Of a stretch of 64,000 bases of DNA, positions 1-10,211 are shown in pieces. The notes below the pieces were generated by a model that saw only the letters and a program-made list of their open reading frames with translations, was not told the DNA's origin and made no database searches. Numbering within the stretch: the first letter of the stretch is position 1; each line of letters opens with the position of its first letter. Location of the stretch: assembly GCF_048544455.1 (NCBI RefSeq), contig NC_133530.1:19769748-19833747 (forward strand), read 5' to 3'. This DNA comes from Silene latifolia. Lineage: Eukaryota; Streptophyta; Magnoliopsida; Caryophyllales; Caryophyllaceae. A program made the translations under genes and the position numbers.

Positions 1-278
1 TTCTCGCCCTAACAATGTAGTCACCACAATTCCAGAAGACACAGTGTACACCTCCGCTGCCTCCTCAACTCCCCCCATTTTCACATGACTTAGAGCCATG
101 CTAACAAACCAAACCTCCTTTTAAGCCCTTTTACGACTGCACTGATGAGAAAGACGTGACTCCCATAGTTTGCCACTAACAAGTCAGCCTCCGTCAAACT
201 CAGAACCAAGAGCAATGGTATGAATTGTGTTTGGGCTGTTAGCAGATGGTGTATTACTTTTTCCGGTGTTTCGTTCAT
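1..278 (-). pseudogene. Unrecognised 5' gene end leaving the window at its left edge
   Basis: A minus-strand reading frame starts at an ATG (complement of 276-278) in a good context and runs 62 codons to a stop at 90-92. Coding-like sequence continues in another frame from about 115 down to base 1, with segments such as VWFVSMALSHVKMGG and VEEAAEVYTVSSG. Either a small frameshift breaks the gene or a short intron joins the frames. I do not recognise the family. The rest of the gene lies outside the window. Confidence 0.3.
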
Positions 279-609
279 CTTTTCCGGCGAGCGAGCAACT
301 GATCAAAAATAGTTAATTGGATTTAATTGCACGTTTAATTAAACTTATAGGGCCAATTTCCACATAGTAAAACGTTTGGGGCTAAATTGTACATAGGTGT
401 AAACGTTTGGGGTGTATTTGCTACTTACCCGCTTTGTTGTTTTAACAAAAGTTAGGGATATCACTGATGTTTTAGAAAGTGAAGAGGTATCATGTTAGAA
501 AACGAAAAAACGGAGGAGTATTATGTAGAAAAACCCAATTTAATTTTGAACAAAATTTAATGTCAAAATAATTAAGACGAATATCAATTTAATTAATACG
601 CTAGATATG
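279..609. other. AT-rich intergenic stretch
   Basis: No ORF, repeat or RNA gene is visible between the left-edge frame and the start of the duplicated nucleoredoxin-like leader. It may hold the promoter of the left-edge gene. Confidence 0.4.
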
Positions 610-748
610 CCCATTGAACAAAGAACAAAAGGCGAAGAAGGCAAAAAGGGGAGCGTTTAAAGGGTTGGAAAAACTGGGATTTTTCCAGGTGCAAAACTCA
701 GGTTAGGATTTCAATAATCAATCTAATTTGTTCCACTAACTTATTTAT

Positions 749-1008
749 GAGTAGGTCTCCTGAGAGACGGTCTTTTAATAAGTTTTATTGAGAGACCATT
801 GTACAATTTTAAGAAAAAGTGGTACCAAAGGTAATAAAATAAGTACAAATCACGATTAATGATAAAATGGGTACATTTATTATGTAAATAGGTACGAAAA
901 TACTATGTCACGATCAACAATAAAAGGGGTACGAAATACAAATAAAAGGGTACGAAAGATTGGTCTCTCAATAACTTAGTGAGAGACCGTCTCTCCCAAG
1001 TTTTAGTG
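749..1008. mobile_element. Mutator-type MITE with 9-bp TSD
   Basis: The 260-bp element has terminal inverted repeats of about 34 bp sharing the core GAGAGACGGTCT, and both ends continue into a second inverted block (ATTGAGAGACCA). It is flanked by the direct repeat CTTATTTAT at 740-748 and 1009-1017. Nine-base duplications are typical of Mutator superfamily elements. There is no coding capacity. It interrupts the leader of the duplicated nucleoredoxin-like fragment. Confidence 0.75.
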
Positions 1009-1092
1009 CTTATTTATTTATTTAATTTGTCGTGGGAATCCAATTGATTATAAGAATGCCGAATTCAAATGTTCCTTTGAAAAGTTGGAGTT

Positions 1093-1418
1093 GTAACACC
1101 CGAGCTCAAATCCTGGGCGAGAGGGTCACTCACGGTAGCTCGTCAGGCTGTGTACATGGCCCACAGATTAACCTGGGTCTTTTCCAGCGTCCTCAATCAT
1201 GCGAATCCCAATAACCTTCCCAGGATGTTACTCATCCTAAGACTACTCCCAGCCACGCTTAATTCTGGAATTCTTTTGCATACCAGAAAAGAAAGTGCAC
1301 TTTTGTTGATAAGGGTAGTACTTTCAATCCATTTATGCATTAGCTAGATTTTAAGCCTATCAATTGACCTTTCAAGGGGTAATCCACCCGAACGTCTTCG
1401 GTTCAGTGGAGTATTACA
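1093..1418. repeat. Solo LTR with 5-bp TSD
   Basis: This 326-bp segment starts TGTAACACCC and ends GTATTACA. It is bounded by GGAGT at 1088-1092 and 1419-1423. The TG...CA ends, 5-bp TSD and lack of internal coding sequence indicate an LTR left after recombination between two LTRs. Comparison with the intact paralogue at 2899 shows that exactly this block is extra. The parent family is not identified, and short ORFs inside are incidental. Confidence 0.85.
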
Positions 1419-1762
1419 GGAGTAGTGTTACAGTTGCGGTTGAAAATGAAATTAGTAAACCCGATTATCGGAGACCAGATCGGTTAGGAGGGGACCCGGA
1501 CCGGAAATCATTACGTCCGATTTTTACCCGATTTGCCCCAACCAGTTCTATTTTAAAGGGTAATATGAGTTTTTACCCGGCTTGACCTAACCCATGGTAA
1601 ACTTGTGGAAAATTCGCGTGGGTTCAACTTGTAGAGTGTTGATAGCCCGAGACTGTGTCTTAAGGACTTCGAGCCTATCAGTTTCGAGTGACTTACGTGT
1701 TATACTTATGCCCGAGGATTTAGCTCGTGCGCACTTAAGATAACGGTTGCACGCTGCCGGTT

Positions 1763-2610
1763 AGGGGTGTTCATCGGCCCGGGACCGGACCGGACCAGAC
1801 CAGACCAAAGTTTGTGGACCAAAGTTTGTGGACCAAAGACCAAACAAGGGTAAAATGTTGGACCGTGGACCGAATCATACTTTTATTGGTATGGACCGGT
1901 CAGGACCAAATAAATGCATGGATCGGACCATATGAACCAAACAATGGATTGGGTTGTTTTCTTTATTATTTCTATGATGAATTTAATTTATATTAGGGAG
2001 TTAGGGTTTAGTTTGTTAATCCGTGTAATAGTAGAATATGTCAAAAAAATACATAACAAAATATTGTTGTCATACTAAGAGAAATATTTGTTAATTACAC
2101 ATTTTAAATGATTTTCGTTACATAAGGGCACTAGTAATAGATGAACCTTTAAGAGGTTTGTTCTCATGCCACATAGGCTAATATACAATCTCATTTACAT
2201 ACAAACCTCCTACCAACAACAAATAAACCTCTTCAAGGTTCATATCATGGCCCACTAAACTTTTTCTCCTCTCACATTCTCTCTCCACAAACCTGAATAC
2301 TAATTTGTAACCCCTCTCATCCATGAACCTCAACACTCATCACCAACAATAGAAGGTTTGTTGACAAACCTCTAAAATGATGGACATGTCATCCTACAAA
2401 CCTCTTGATAAACCTCTATTGCTAATGCCCTAAGTTTGGTCTACGGTCCGGTCCGCGGTCCATTCGGTTTGGTCCAGCACCGGACCAAAGACCAAACTAA
2501 CGTAAATAGGAGGATCGTGGACCAGACCAAATAAAGTATGGTCTGGTCTGGTCCGGACCAATTTACACAGTCCGGTCCGGTGTTTGGTCTGGACCTCGAA
2601 TGAACACCCC
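1763..2610. mobile_element. Non-autonomous hAT element rich in GGACC/GGTCC
   Basis: The ends AGGGGTGTTCAT and ATGAACACCCC are inverted, with near-identical 8-bp flanks TGCCGGTT (1755-1762) and TGCCGGTC (2611-2618). Subterminal regions are full of GGACCGGACC/GGTCTGGTCC repeats in opposite orientation. An 8-bp TSD and a GGGGTGTTCA-type end fit the hAT superfamily. No transposase is present. A Tourist MITE is nested at 2126-2430. Confidence 0.75.
2126..2430. mobile_element. Tourist-type (PIF/Harbinger) MITE nested in the hAT element
   Basis: Inverted ends GGGCACTAGTAATAG and CTATTGCTAATGCCC lie between TAA trinucleotides at 2123-2125 and 2431-2433, the TWA target typical of Harbinger elements. 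The TIR extends about 35 bp into AGAGGTTTGT/ACAAACCTCT. The element is 305 bp and non-coding. Confidence 0.8.
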
Positions 2611-2898
2611 TGCCGGTCATTAAAAAAATAAGATGAGTGATTTTGTTAGCACCTTACCCGTCCCCTTAAATCAAGTGCAAACCCTAGATTGATCTATTGA
2701 ACAGAAGAACAAAAGCGAAGTACGCAAAAAGGAGAGAGCTTTGACGTGTATTAAAATCGGGGTTTTTCCGGGAGCAAAACTCAGGTCAGGATTTTGTTAA
2801 TTCGTCTAGTTTGTTGTACTAATTTATACTAGTTATTTAAATATTTATAGGAATTATAGCCATATATATTTATTGAGGGATCCGGTTGATTTTTAATA

Positions 2899-4605
2899 AT
2901 GCTGAATTCAAATGCTCCTTTGAAAAGATGTAGTACTGTTACGGTTGCGAATGAAATTAGTAAACCCGATGCCGAATATATTGTTGTTGACGACACTACT
3001 CGTCCGGTGGTGGGTATTCGTTTGGCTGTAATACCCTTTTTGTCTAATAATGGTAAAACCACTTCACTGGTCCGCTGTTCTACTAATGAGCCTGTTGGTT
3101 TCGATGTCGTCCTCCGAAAACACCTTCTTATTTGCTGTGTTTCTTTCGATTTATTTACTGAATCTCATTACCTCGGCGCCATCATGGATGTTTACAATAG
3201 TTTATCTCGGGACAAGTTTGAGATGGTCTTTGTCGCCAATTCCAATTCTACTAAGCCCGCTTTTGATGAGTTTGTTTCTGGATTGCCCTGCCTTGCTATA
3301 CCATTCTCTGAGTTGGACACCCGTCATTATATCTGCTCTTTCATCGGCTTTAACCATGTCTTCTACTGCGCTAGGCTTTCCCTCGTTTTGCTCGATCCTG
3401 ATGAAATTATTATGCACTACCGAGGCGCTCCTGACCGTTTTTTAACCTTGGGACCTGAGTGGTTTCCTTATCATGACACTGATATTGAGGCCGTGAATAT
3501 AAAAGATCATGTCTTGAGGTGCAGGTTGGATCCCTTGTATAAGAATGAGGTCCCACGTAGTATTTATGAAGCGGTTATGCAGGATGCTCTGATACAGGAG
3601 CCACTGTCCCTCTACAAGGATATTCTGCTCTGCGATCCCTCCCTTGCTCTTTCGAGGATCGGGTCTGTTGATGTAGCTAATGAATCATTAACAGTTTTAG
3701 AGCTCAGCAAGAGGCATGTGGTGATGTACCTGTGCGTTGACAGTAGATTCCTTCACGAACTTATTCACCTTTATAAGGAATGCAAGGAAAAGAAGTTGGA
3801 TCTTGAAATACTTGTGGTATGGATACCTCTTTTCGACTTTTCAGACAGAATCCAGAAGAAGTTCATTGAGAATTTGAGGAAGGAAAATATAATATCGTGG
3901 TTAGTATTTCCCAAACAGAATAATATTTGGCGCAGACTGTACCGAGTTTTTAGCCTGCAACTTGAGGAGGATAGGATGATCGTATTGCCACCCAATGGCA
4001 AGCCAGGGGAGTTGGAAGGAAGGGGAATCGTAGAACAATTGGGAGAAACGGAATATCCGTTTACAAGAACCGGAATCTTGGAAAAAAGGTTCACCGCTCT
4101 GAGATCACTCACACCTGATTCGTTGTTTAAAGGTACCACTGAGGCCCGCACGTGTCTGTTCCGTAAAGGTAAAAAACGCAACTTGCGTCAGTCTTCATTA
4201 CGGGGTAAGAAGCTGCTCCTATACATTGATTCGGTTCAATTATCAGAGGACAAAGGTAAGCTTTGTGACCTGATGATGGAGCTTTACCCTAAAATAAAGG
4301 CCAAGGGTTGGGAAGTTGTGTTTGTTCCTTTGGATTCTAGACATAAAGAACCACATATCAAGTATGCTAAGATGCCATGGCCGATTATGCCTATCAGTGA
4401 AGCGTGTGAAGCATCTGTGTTCGAAAAACTGGTTTTTGAAGGCGATGGTAATTATGGTAATCAAGTCATTGCGTTCAGAGAAGATGGCAAGATTGTTTCA
4501 AGACAGGCAGAGAAGGGTTTAATGAAACGTAAACTAAATGATTCTTTATTCCGTGATAAGCTGTACGAAGAGCTCACTGCTATTTTTGTTTGTCTTAAAG
4601 GTTAG
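2899..4605 (+). CDS. Nucleoredoxin-like protein without CxxC active sites
   Basis: This single-exon ORF of 568 codons has the three-fold thioredoxin-like layout of plant nucleoredoxins. Domain 1 (about residues 65-190) has DKFEMVFVANS, the LPCLAIPF signature and EWFPYH at the usual GxxAYPFT position. Domain 2 (about 225-400) has DILLCDPSLAL, LEILVVWIPLFD and EYPFT. Domain 3 (about 425-568) has GKKLLLYIDS, GWEVVFVPLDS and AKMPWPIMPI. None of the expected CPPC motifs is present, so redox activity is doubtful. Sieve-element-occlusion proteins share this fold and are an alternative. The ATG at 2899 is supported by the duplicate upstream, which preserves the same first codons and leader. Typical family members have introns; this one has none in its coding region. 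It is flanked by partial copies of itself on both sides. Confidence 0.65.
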   Translation: MLNSNAPLKRCSTVTVANEISKPDAEYIVVDDTTRPVVGIRLAVIPFLSNNGKTTSLVRCSTNEPVGFDVVLRKHLLICCVSFDLFTESHYLGAIMDVYNSLSRDKFEMVFVANSNSTKPAFDEFVSGLPCLAIPFSELDTRHYICSFIGFNHVFYCARLSLVLLDPDEIIMHYRGAPDRFLTLGPEWFPYHDTDIEAVNIKDHVLRCRLDPLYKNEVPRSIYEAVMQDALIQEPLSLYKDILLCDPSLALSRIGSVDVANESLTVLELSKRHVVMYLCVDSRFLHELIHLYKECKEKKLDLEILVVWIPLFDFSDRIQKKFIENLRKENIISWLVFPKQNNIWRRLYRVFSLQLEEDRMIVLPPNGKPGELEGRGIVEQLGETEYPFTRTGILEKRFTALRSLTPDSLFKGTTEARTCLFRKGKKRNLRQSSLRGKKLLLYIDSVQLSEDKGKLCDLMMELYPKIKAKGWEVVFVPLDSRHKEPHIKYAKMPWPIMPISEACEASVFEKLVFEGDGNYGNQVIAFREDGKIVSRQAEKGLMKRKLNDSLFRDKLYEELTAIFVCLKG

Positions 4606-4734
4606 TATGTATAACTCCTAAGGGCTTGCTTGAGATAGATGTAATTATTCCCACATTAATTGATTTTGAAACAAGAAAAGATCGCTTGAAAATTTTTCGA
4701 TGGAGTAATTTAAGTTAACTAATAAACAGTATAT

Positions 4735-5175
4735 GAAATATGATGCTAAACCTGTAGACGGCTCCAATATTAGTCGTCAGAAGTTGGATTTTTGGACCTA
4801 CAGTAAAAAAAGATTAAAACTTGTCGAAAAATCTGAAAAAGCACAAACAATCACAAATAACGTCCACATCAAATATTGAAACACAATCGCCTGTCATTAA
4901 CAGTACGGTTTCTGATGGTAGCAAAGACGGTGAATGTTGTTGAAAAAGACAAATTCTCTTGTGAAACCCGATACAATAACAAAGATGGTTAATGTTGTTG
5001 AAGTAGTCGTAAATGGCCATACAATAATAATGATATACAGTAATCGCGATGGAAAAGAGAGTTTCGGAATTGGAGGTTATTATATTTTGATAATGTTTAT
5101 ATTCGGATTAGTTCTGGTCGCGCTTTAAAAACAGATGAAGGCAGTCAGCAAAACCATGCATGAGAAAAAGATTGC
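4735..5175. pseudogene. Fragments resembling the proteasome alpha-2 locus
   Basis: Bases 4741-4830 resemble 51705-51795, which is exon 4 of the proteasome gene with both splice junctions (compare 'gttggatttttggacctacag' split as gttggat.ttttggacctacag). Bases 4845-4900 resemble intron 3 near 52135-52215 ('caaataac.tcca.atcaaatat', 'ctgtcatt.ac'). Bases 5131-5175 resemble intron 10 near 47437-47480 ('ggcagtcagcaaaa'). Introns are included, so this is DNA-level duplication and not a processed copy. The order differs from the source locus. The matches were made by eye. Confidence 0.6.
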
Positions 5176-5194
5176 AGTGAACCGTCGTTCCAAG

Positions 5195-5925
5195 ATTATA
5201 CTTCTCGTAAACGGATATTCTTCTGTTCCACATTGTTCTACGACTGCCCTTCCTAACAGCTCCCCAGACTGGCCATTGGGTGGCAATATGATCATCCTGA
5301 TGAACGTCGATAAGGTACAGGTACAATGTCACGTGCTTTTTGCTGAGCTCTAAAGCAGTTAATGTTTCATCAGCTCCACCAACAGACCCAATTCTTGGAA
5401 GAGCGAGGGAAGGATCGCAAAGTAGAATATCCCTATAGAGCGAAGGTGGCTCGTGTAATAGAGAATTCTGCATAACGGCTTCAGGAGTATGAACTTGGAT
5501 CGCTTTCTTATACAAGGGATCTTACCCGCACCCCAAGACACGATCTTGTATACTCACGGCCTCAGTAACACTGTCATGATAGGGAAACCACTCAGACATT
5601 GTAGTGTATAACCATTTCATCGGGATCAACCAAAACGGCGGAAAGTTTGGGGTAGACGAAGTAAAGGTTAAAATCAATGAAGAACAGATATAATGACGGG
5701 TGTCCAAGTCAGAGAATGGTATTGCAAGGCAGGGCAATTCAGAAGAAAACCCATCGAAAATGGCCTTAGAAAATCGGAGCTGGCGACAATGACCATCTCA
5801 AACTTATCTCGAGATAGAACAACGGACCAATGAATTGGTCTTTCCATTATTTGACAACAAAGATATCACTTCTAAACGCATACCCTCCACAGGAGTACAG
5901 GACGACTGAGTTTCGAAACGTCAGT
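5195..5925 (-). pseudogene. Inverted decayed copy of the nucleoredoxin-like gene
   Basis: Read on the minus strand from about 5925, the segments follow the intact gene in order: the LSNNGKT region, SRDKFEMV, LPCLAIPFSDLDTRHYICS, EWFPYHDS, AVMQNSLLHEPPSLY, DILLCDPSLALPRIGS, LELSKKHV, and after a deletion PPNG and the ISV.EKYNL region. About 230 bp matching 3735-3968 of the intact gene are missing, and the frame is broken several times. The copy is truncated at both ends. Its neighbour is the segment of proteasome-locus fragments. Confidence 0.8.
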
Positions 5926-6129
5926 ATATTCTGTTGGTGATTTTGATCACAAGTCATTTAAAGTGTATTCAGGTTTTCAAACCGAAATCGGTATGAGCTT
6001 GTGATTGATATAAGGTGAGGTGGGGTGCGGAGTGCACATTCATATAATCGTAATATGAGTTCATAGGTTATGTGGATATAATTATGATAAATGATATTTA
6101 TCATGTGTTAAAGATATTCTAAGTGTAAA

Positions 6130-6465
6130 CATAGCACAGATACTATTATACAACTGGTTGTACAAAAGCATTGTACAACCATAATCAATCTGGCTGAGCT
6201 TATTTGTATTTTTGTCGAGCTCTTATAATTTTTTATTTATATTTTATTTTTTTGATGTTAAAAATTAAAATTTAATTGAGCTCCTACATATTATTTTTGA
6301 GTTTCATTATAATTTTTTAAGTTTAATATTTTTATAATGAAGCTTGAATTCTTTTAAACAAAGCTCATAATCTATAGATCTAAGCTCAACTAAATAATTC
6401 TAAAGTTCGGATTCTTTTCTATACAACCAATACAAGTGGTTGTATAATCTATTTACTATAAACAT
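6130..6465. mobile_element. Possible MITE with imperfect inverted ends
   Basis: The left end has 'atactattatacaactggttgtac' in pieces and the right end has 'accaatacaagtggttgtataatctatttact', an imperfect inverted relation, with an extra small hairpin around TTGTACAA on the left. The interior is AT-rich and non-coding. I found no clear TSD. Confidence 0.4.
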
Positions 6466-7134
6466 AGTGTATTACGTCCCCTATCGGGTTAGACCCTCGG
6501 GGTCAAGAATGATAACACTTAGAATAAATCGCAATGGCGCTTGTATGGTTGGTTTTGGTACGAAAACCAATATACTTATCCACATTTTTAATGGTTTATA
6601 TGTACTTATATTCTAAGTATATAAAGAAATGTAATAATGATACATACATATGAAAAATCAGTTTTGGTATTATGCAAAATTAATAAAACTCCTTGAAGTA
6701 TTCTCTTTTTATCTTTGCCTAGATGAATAGGGCCTTAATCGACTTATCCTATAAAGAATATCGTGTAATCCAATGCATTAAATAAGGTCGAAATACTCTT
6801 AAAAAAAGCGTATTCTTCATAATTCGGTTGATATCCTAGTCTAAGATCATTATCATTGTTACCTTATACCAATTTTTCCAACATTTTCGGCATCATCATC
6901 AACTGCAACAATACTCCCATCTTTTAAAAGGAGCATTTGAAATCGACATTCTAAAAAGTCAAAAACTGATAACTAACCTAAAAAAATAGAAGAAACAAAT
7001 TGCTACTTCTACTTCTATTTTTCATTAAAGTGCCAAAAAATGCTCAAAAAAATTAGTTGGAAGTAGTTAGGCCGAACATAAAGTTTTATATAAAAAAAAC
7101 GTTTGGCCAAACAACCAAAATTTTCAAAAAAGTA
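6466..7134. other. AT-rich intergenic stretch
   Basis: No gene, RNA or element boundary is recognisable here. Several short A and T runs occur. Confidence 0.4.
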
Positions 7135-7337
7135 CTCCCTCCGTCCCGATCATTTGTTGTCCTATTCAGTTTTTGGTGTCTCAATCAATTGTTGTCCTTT
7201 CTATTTTAGGATTGCATTTGATGAAGAATTTGACCTTTTACAACCAATTTGGTCCAGTTATCTTATAATTGACCCCCTTCATTTCCTTGGTCTTTGTGCT
7301 AAAATCAAAGGAAAACTATTGACATGGATGAAGGGAG
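7135..7337. mobile_element. Stowaway-like MITE
   Basis: Starts CTCCCTCCGTCCC directly after TA (7133-7134) and ends GGATGAAGGGAG before TA (7338-7339). The CTCCCTCCGT terminus and TA target are the Stowaway (Tc1/mariner) hallmark. About 203 bp, non-coding, inverted repeats imperfect. Confidence 0.75.
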
Positions 7338-7634
7338 TAACTTATTAATAAACTCCTTTTAAAAAAAAAGCTTTTTTACATAATTAAGGTCAAATAGCAC
7401 ATTAATAAAGTATATATTAATTTAAAAGAAATCGCTCTTTTTATTAACGATTTAACTAATAGCAATTTATGAATGTTATTACATGGTATTTTACCAACGA
7501 CTCTTTATTTAGTTTTGATATTGTGGGATGACCCGATGAATAATGAGATGTGGTTCTTTGAAAGAATGGCTATGGAACTTTCTCAAATATTTCAGGAAAA
7601 ATGACGACGAAAGTCGCTACCGTCTTTTATATTT

Positions 7635-8175
7635 CGGAAAATTCACGTGGTACCCTCGAACTTTGTCGTTTTGCACGTGATACCCAACTTTTTAAGTTTG
7701 TGTACATGATACCCTCTATGTTTGATTTTCATGCACAACATGCCCTTTTTGTCGCTAGAAAAAAAATCAATTGCGCATAACTCCGAGTCCGGAATTCAGA
7801 ATCGGTCAATTTTTTTCCTTAAATGATTATCTCGTCATAATCTACGATTTGAGAAAAAAAAATATCGGCTGATATTTTATGGGGTTTTTTTAAACGGAAA
7901 TCTCAAATCAACCATATTTTCGATGTTAAACTTCCGAATGTCCATTTTCGTTTTATCAATTTATAGATCTCGAAGAGATGATCAATTTGAAAAAAAAAAA
8001 ATTAGTCAATTCCGATTTTTGGTTTATGATTTATGCTCAATTGAAAATTTTAAGAACGATAAAAAGGGCGTGTTGTGCTTGAAAATCAATATCAAGGATA
8101 TTATGTGCACAATCTTAAAAAGTTGGGTACCACGTACAAAATGGCAAAATTCGAGGGTACCACGTGAATTTTCCG
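7635..8175. mobile_element. Mutator-type MITE with perfect 9-bp TSD
   Basis: Long inverted ends CGGAAAATTCACGTGGTACC and its complement enclose 541 bp. The inverted relation continues through CTCGAA, 'acccaactttttaag' and 'atgcccttttt'. Flanks are TTTATATTT at 7626-7634 and again at 8176-8184, a 9-bp TSD as in Mutator elements. There is no transposase. The 95-codon ORF inside is incidental. Confidence 0.85.
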
Positions 8176-8310
8176 TTTATATTTTATGGCTACCTTTTGC
8201 AGCTTTATAGAGGCATCACAATGATATTATTTTTCAAGCAGCAACAGTTAACCTATCAACCATCTTCAAATATATTGATAATGAAGTACACACTCAGCAC
8301 CAATTCCCAA

Positions 8311-8961
8311 ATTGTAATACCTGCCCTTTTAGAGACCCGTTGATTGTCGTTGACTGACCTTAGACATATGTCTAGACCTTTGTAAGCCTTAGTAGTGCGA
8401 TCTTACGTCATAGTAACCTTGGGTTTAGGAAGCTCGATCGAGTAAGTTACATATTCGATCGAATAAGTGGAGTTCAGCGGTAAAATATAAATTGTGAAAT
8501 TGTGAAACCAAAATCAGTTTTATTTCATTTCTCCTAATTAAACCTATTTGCCGACACATCTCTCTCCTTCACCAATCTTCATCCTTTGGAGTCCTTTGTG
8601 AGTTGAGACATCATGGGGATGGGAAACATGAGTTGGGTAGCGGTCTTATACTTTAACGTGTGTATAGGTAAGTCATCATCATCATCATCGTCTTCCTTAG
8701 TGTTGGTCATGGTTGTGTTGGTAGTAATAGAGTTTGTCATGCTGCTTGTAATAGGTAGTAATGGTGATTGCTTATCGTCATATGGTCATATGCGGTGTTG
8801 CGGATTGCTAAATGTAGGTTTTCCTACTCAGTACTGTTGATTGTTTAGTATGTCGGTTATATTGTCTAATTGGTTTTGGTATTGTTGTTGGTAGTGTAAA
8901 TTGGTTGTAGTTGGTTGTTATTGTTTGTCTGTGGTTCGCGAGGTGCACCCTCGGCTGAGTG
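8311..8961 (+). repeat. LTR fragment (outermost layer of the nest)
   Basis: Begins TGTAATACCTGCCC, typical of gypsy LTR starts, and contains CTCGATCGAGTA-like motifs (8431-8470). The segment 'cctcggctgagtg' at 8949-8961 resumes at 42888 as 'gagtcacttacaggag' once the hAT element and one copy of its TSD are removed. The end is not found, so it is a truncated or solo LTR. The ORF at 8613 with a serine run (TCA repeats) lies within it and is unlikely to be a gene. Confidence 0.5.
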
Positions 8962-9017
8962 TAAACCTGTCAAACGGGTCGGGCGGGCGGGTTCACTACA
9001 AAAAAAAGGTTCCATAG

Positions 9018-9578
9018 TGTCACGGTCCGGTACTTTTGCCGAATCGTGGCACGCACCCTTGCCCGGCTCAAGGCAAGATGCAAGCGACAAGCCGACAAGG
9101 ATCTTCATACTAGTGAAGGATCGCTCACTAGCACGATACTCAGGTCTCGGCAACACTCGAAAGGATTGCAACGAGAGCGTCAAACACTAGTGTTTGTCAA
9201 GCACTAGGCATTCTTAATCGGTCTCGGGTGTGTGAGTCGGGATCCTAGTGTCGATCCCACAAACACGGCTTGTTAAAAAAGTGAAGGCAAAGAGTCGTTC
9301 ACAACAAAGCAATAACAAGCAACACGAAGGCACAAGGTAGGAAGCAGATTTTCATTCACTAGTACTCCCTAAAGAGGGAAATTTGATATTTACATCCTGG
9401 TAGCAGGAGACATTAAAATTACAAAACTAGTGTAGAATAACGATATACCTATTTATGGAAAGAAAAGCTTTTCTAAAACTATGTTAAACTAGGGAAGTAT
9501 TTACTAAAAATATACAAGGGAAATGAAATTACATAAGCATGAATAAATCTAAGGGTTCGAAGTGTGCAGATCGTCACA
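9018..9578 (-). repeat. 3' LTR of the gag-protease element
   Basis: In minus orientation it starts TGTGACGATC and ends GGACCGTGACA. It is directly preceded by the purine tract AGGTGGGGGAGAT (complement of 9579-9591). Sequence is nearly the same as 40116-40664, with an 8-base difference near 9090 and a few substitutions. Confidence 0.85.
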
Positions 9579-10211
9579 ATCTCCCCCACCTAATCTGTTG
9601 CCGCTCTCGGCAACACAAAAATTTTTGAATGGTGCATCAGTGACACATCCTTGGTGACCTTTGACTGTCCCTGCAGTGTTGGGGCTTGTCTTGTACAACA
9701 CGGCTTGAATGTGCGCTTCGTCCCGAACAATGACTGGCATCTTCGTCCCTTCAAGGATAGGCTGGAGTTCCTTGACATAGAAGCTGCCGAACGTCATGTT
9801 CTCCAAGTCCACCACGTGCTCCTTGTCTCTCGGGAAAGTCTACTTTGCCGCTGCTTGAAAAGACCTCTCTCGAGATTTCTTCAAGTACTGGCTCCAGCGG
9901 ACCTTCATCTTGTCTCTCGTCACTTCAGCACCTGCATTACAGAACGTGGGAGGTTTCCAAGACGCCGAATCAACATTTCGGCGCGACCCCTGATGGTACG
10001 AGGCCTTCTCCCCCGGGTCGGCTGACCCTCAAACCAGGACGTCGATTCAGCACATCGACGCGTCCCCCTAATGTCACGAGGCCTTCTTCTTTGGGTATTT
10101 CGACCCTCGTTGTCTACTCCTCGGTGAGGTGGTAGACTCTCTTTTTGTCTCCCAGGCCACTTAGCAGCGTAGTTAGCCTGGGTCTTGTTCGCCCTCGGTT
10201 CTACCGAACCT
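9579..10211 (-). other. Non-coding tail of the gag-protease element with a tandem repeat
   Basis: Between the protease stop and the purine tract there is no convincing ORF. Two imperfect copies of about 55 bp, both containing 'acgaggccttct', occur at 9972-10030 and 10052-10108. Confidence 0.55.

Larger units (their letters stand above)
610..1470 (+). pseudogene. Broken 5' duplicate of the nucleoredoxin-like gene
   Basis: Bases 610-740 match the leader of the intact gene at 2685-2830 (shared stretches around 'attgaaca.agaacaaaa' and 'gcaaaactcagg'). Bases 1055-1092 match its first codons (M-NSN-PLK). After an interruption, 1424-1470 match the next codons (SVTV...NEISKPD). Similarity stops after KPD, so only the leader and about 25 codons were duplicated. 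The copy is split by a 260-bp MITE at 749-1008 and by a solo LTR at 1093-1418. No functional product is expected. Confidence 0.8.

Noticed and set aside
1032-1585. Three overlapping plus-strand ORFs
   Set aside because: They run through the solo LTR and a pseudogene fragment and have no protein-like features.
8613-8840. 75-codon ORF with a serine run
   Set aside because: The serines come from a TCA repeat, and the frame lies in an LTR fragment.
8866-9190. ORFs on both strands across the hAT/CACTA/LTR junction
   Set aside because: They cross three element boundaries, so they cannot be ancestral genes.
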